DNA from: Myxococcota bacterium
Lineage (GTDB): Bacteria; Myxococcota_A; UBA9160; PR03
Length of the DNA stretch: 5,716 nt
Assembly: GCA_025453505.1 (NCBI GenBank)
Contig: JALOQG010000198.1
Location: 1 to 5,716, forward strand
Direction: 5' to 3'
A model generated the notes under the pieces. That model saw only the letters and a list, made by a program, of their open reading frames with translations, was not told where the DNA came from and searched no databases. Below are positions 5,291-5,716 of this stretch, piece by piece; within the stretch, counting starts at the first letter, position 1; each line of letters opens with the position of its first letter. The translations under genes were made by a program, and so were the position numbers.

Positions 5291-5716
5291 ATGAATCGCG
5301 GCCGGCGGATCGAGGCCGTCACCTTCGACTGTTGGAACACGCTGCTGCGCGAACGCGACTTCGCGTTGCCGCGCGAGCGCCGCGCGACGGCGCTGGTCGA
5401 GACCGCGACCGGGGCCGGTGTCGCACTCGACGCGACCGCCGCGGGCGACGCCGTCCGCGCCGCCTTCCATCGCCACCTCGCGCTCTGGATGGAAGGCGTC
5501 GGGAGCGGCGCGGACGAGATCGCGCGGTGGGCGCTCGAAACGGCAGGCGTCGGCGACGCCGCGGCCCGCGCACCGGAGCTCGCGCGACGCTTCGAAGACG
5601 CGGCGCTCGACGGCGATGCCGAGCCGCTCCCCGGTGCGGGCGACGTGCTCGAGCGGCTGCGCAGCCGGGGCGTTCGCGTCGCGCTGATCTGCGACACCGG
5701 CATGAGTCCCGGTCGC
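5291..5716 (+). CDS. HAD-superfamily hydrolase-like protein (partial, 3' end outside window)
   Basis: The first 142 codons of an open frame that runs off the right edge. Motif I of the haloacid dehalogenase fold is at residues 10-19 (VTFDCWNTLL), with the nucleophile Asp13 and Thr17. A helical stretch (about 20-110) fits a C1-type cap domain. PLPGAGDVLERL then leads into motif II, VALICDTGMSPGR, with Thr136 in the phosphate-binding position. Motifs III and IV would lie beyond the window. The residue two after the nucleophile, usually Asp in phosphatases (general acid/base), is Trp15, so phosphatase chemistry is uncertain. Dehalogenase-type members also lack that Asp. The substrate cannot be predicted. 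The gene diverges from the IMPase-like gene across 82 bp, which hints at co-regulation of two phosphatase-fold proteins. It was identified by reading through to the edge, since no stop codon lies in the window. Confidence 0.86.
   Translation, partial: MNRGRRIEAVTFDCWNTLLRERDFALPRERRATALVETATGAGVALDATAAGDAVRAAFHRHLALWMEGVGSGADEIARWALETAGVGDAAARAPELARRFEDAALDGDAEPLPGAGDVLERLRSRGVRVALICDTGMSPGR

Noticed and set aside
5209..5703. N-terminal extension of the IMPase-like gene up to an ATG at 5703
   Set aside because: The added 165 residues are Ser/Arg/Ala-rich and lie antisense to the HAD gene, which has a strong ribosome-binding site and clear motifs. The family domain begins after ATG 5208.
1..5716. 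Mobile elements, CRISPR arrays, tRNA or other RNA genes, toxin-antitoxin or defence genes
   Set aside because: I saw no terminal inverted repeats, transposase motifs, regular spacer repeats, tRNA-like cloverleaf sequences or defence-type domains. All intergenic regions are under 120 bases and fit promoters or terminators of housekeeping-type genes.

Overview
This is a compact, GC-rich bacterial chromosome segment (5,716 bases). It holds six protein genes in five transcription units, with no RNA genes, mobile elements or CRISPR. Codon use is strongly G/C at third positions throughout, so long antisense open frames are common and were discarded. The type of ETF:quinone oxidoreductase, the split-subunit transhydrogenase and the base composition suggest a high-GC Proteobacteria-like lineage (a former 'Deltaproteobacteria' such as Myxococcota, Desulfobacterota or Binatota). 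That placement is inference and is weakly held.

Layout: (1) 1-761, minus strand: a helical protein of unknown function with C-terminal tetratricopeptide-like repeats, cut by the left edge. (2) 762-837: a short divergent promoter region. (3) 838-2525, plus strand: pntAB and pntB, the membrane subunit and the membrane/NADP-binding subunit of proton-translocating NAD(P) transhydrogenase, overlapping by ATGA. The usual first gene, pntAA (the NAD-binding subunit), is not next to them. (4) 2526-2640: an intergenic region rich in GANTC sites and small inverted repeats, with a candidate promoter. (5) 2641-4338, plus strand: electron-transfer-flavoprotein:ubiquinone oxidoreductase. (6) 4339-4395: a convergent gap with a GC hairpin. 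(7) 4396-5208, minus strand: an inositol-monophosphatase-superfamily protein that lacks the late metal-binding aspartate. (8) 5209-5290: a second divergent promoter region. (9) 5291-end, plus strand: a HAD-superfamily protein cut by the right edge.

The two central units are both redox enzymes of the membrane. Transhydrogenase uses the proton gradient to make NADPH from NADH. ETF-QO passes electrons from acyl-CoA and other flavin dehydrogenases into the quinone pool. They have separate promoters, so shared physiology is plausible but not shown. The two phosphatase-fold genes diverge from a common promoter region.

The most interesting structural signal is a shared box, TAYNNTG, upstream of all five transcription units. 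In the three units with a Shine-Dalgarno sequence it lies 25-37 nt before the start codon. In the two units without one it lies only 6-8 nt before the start codon, which is what leaderless mRNAs would show. No clear new defence or mobile system is present in this window.
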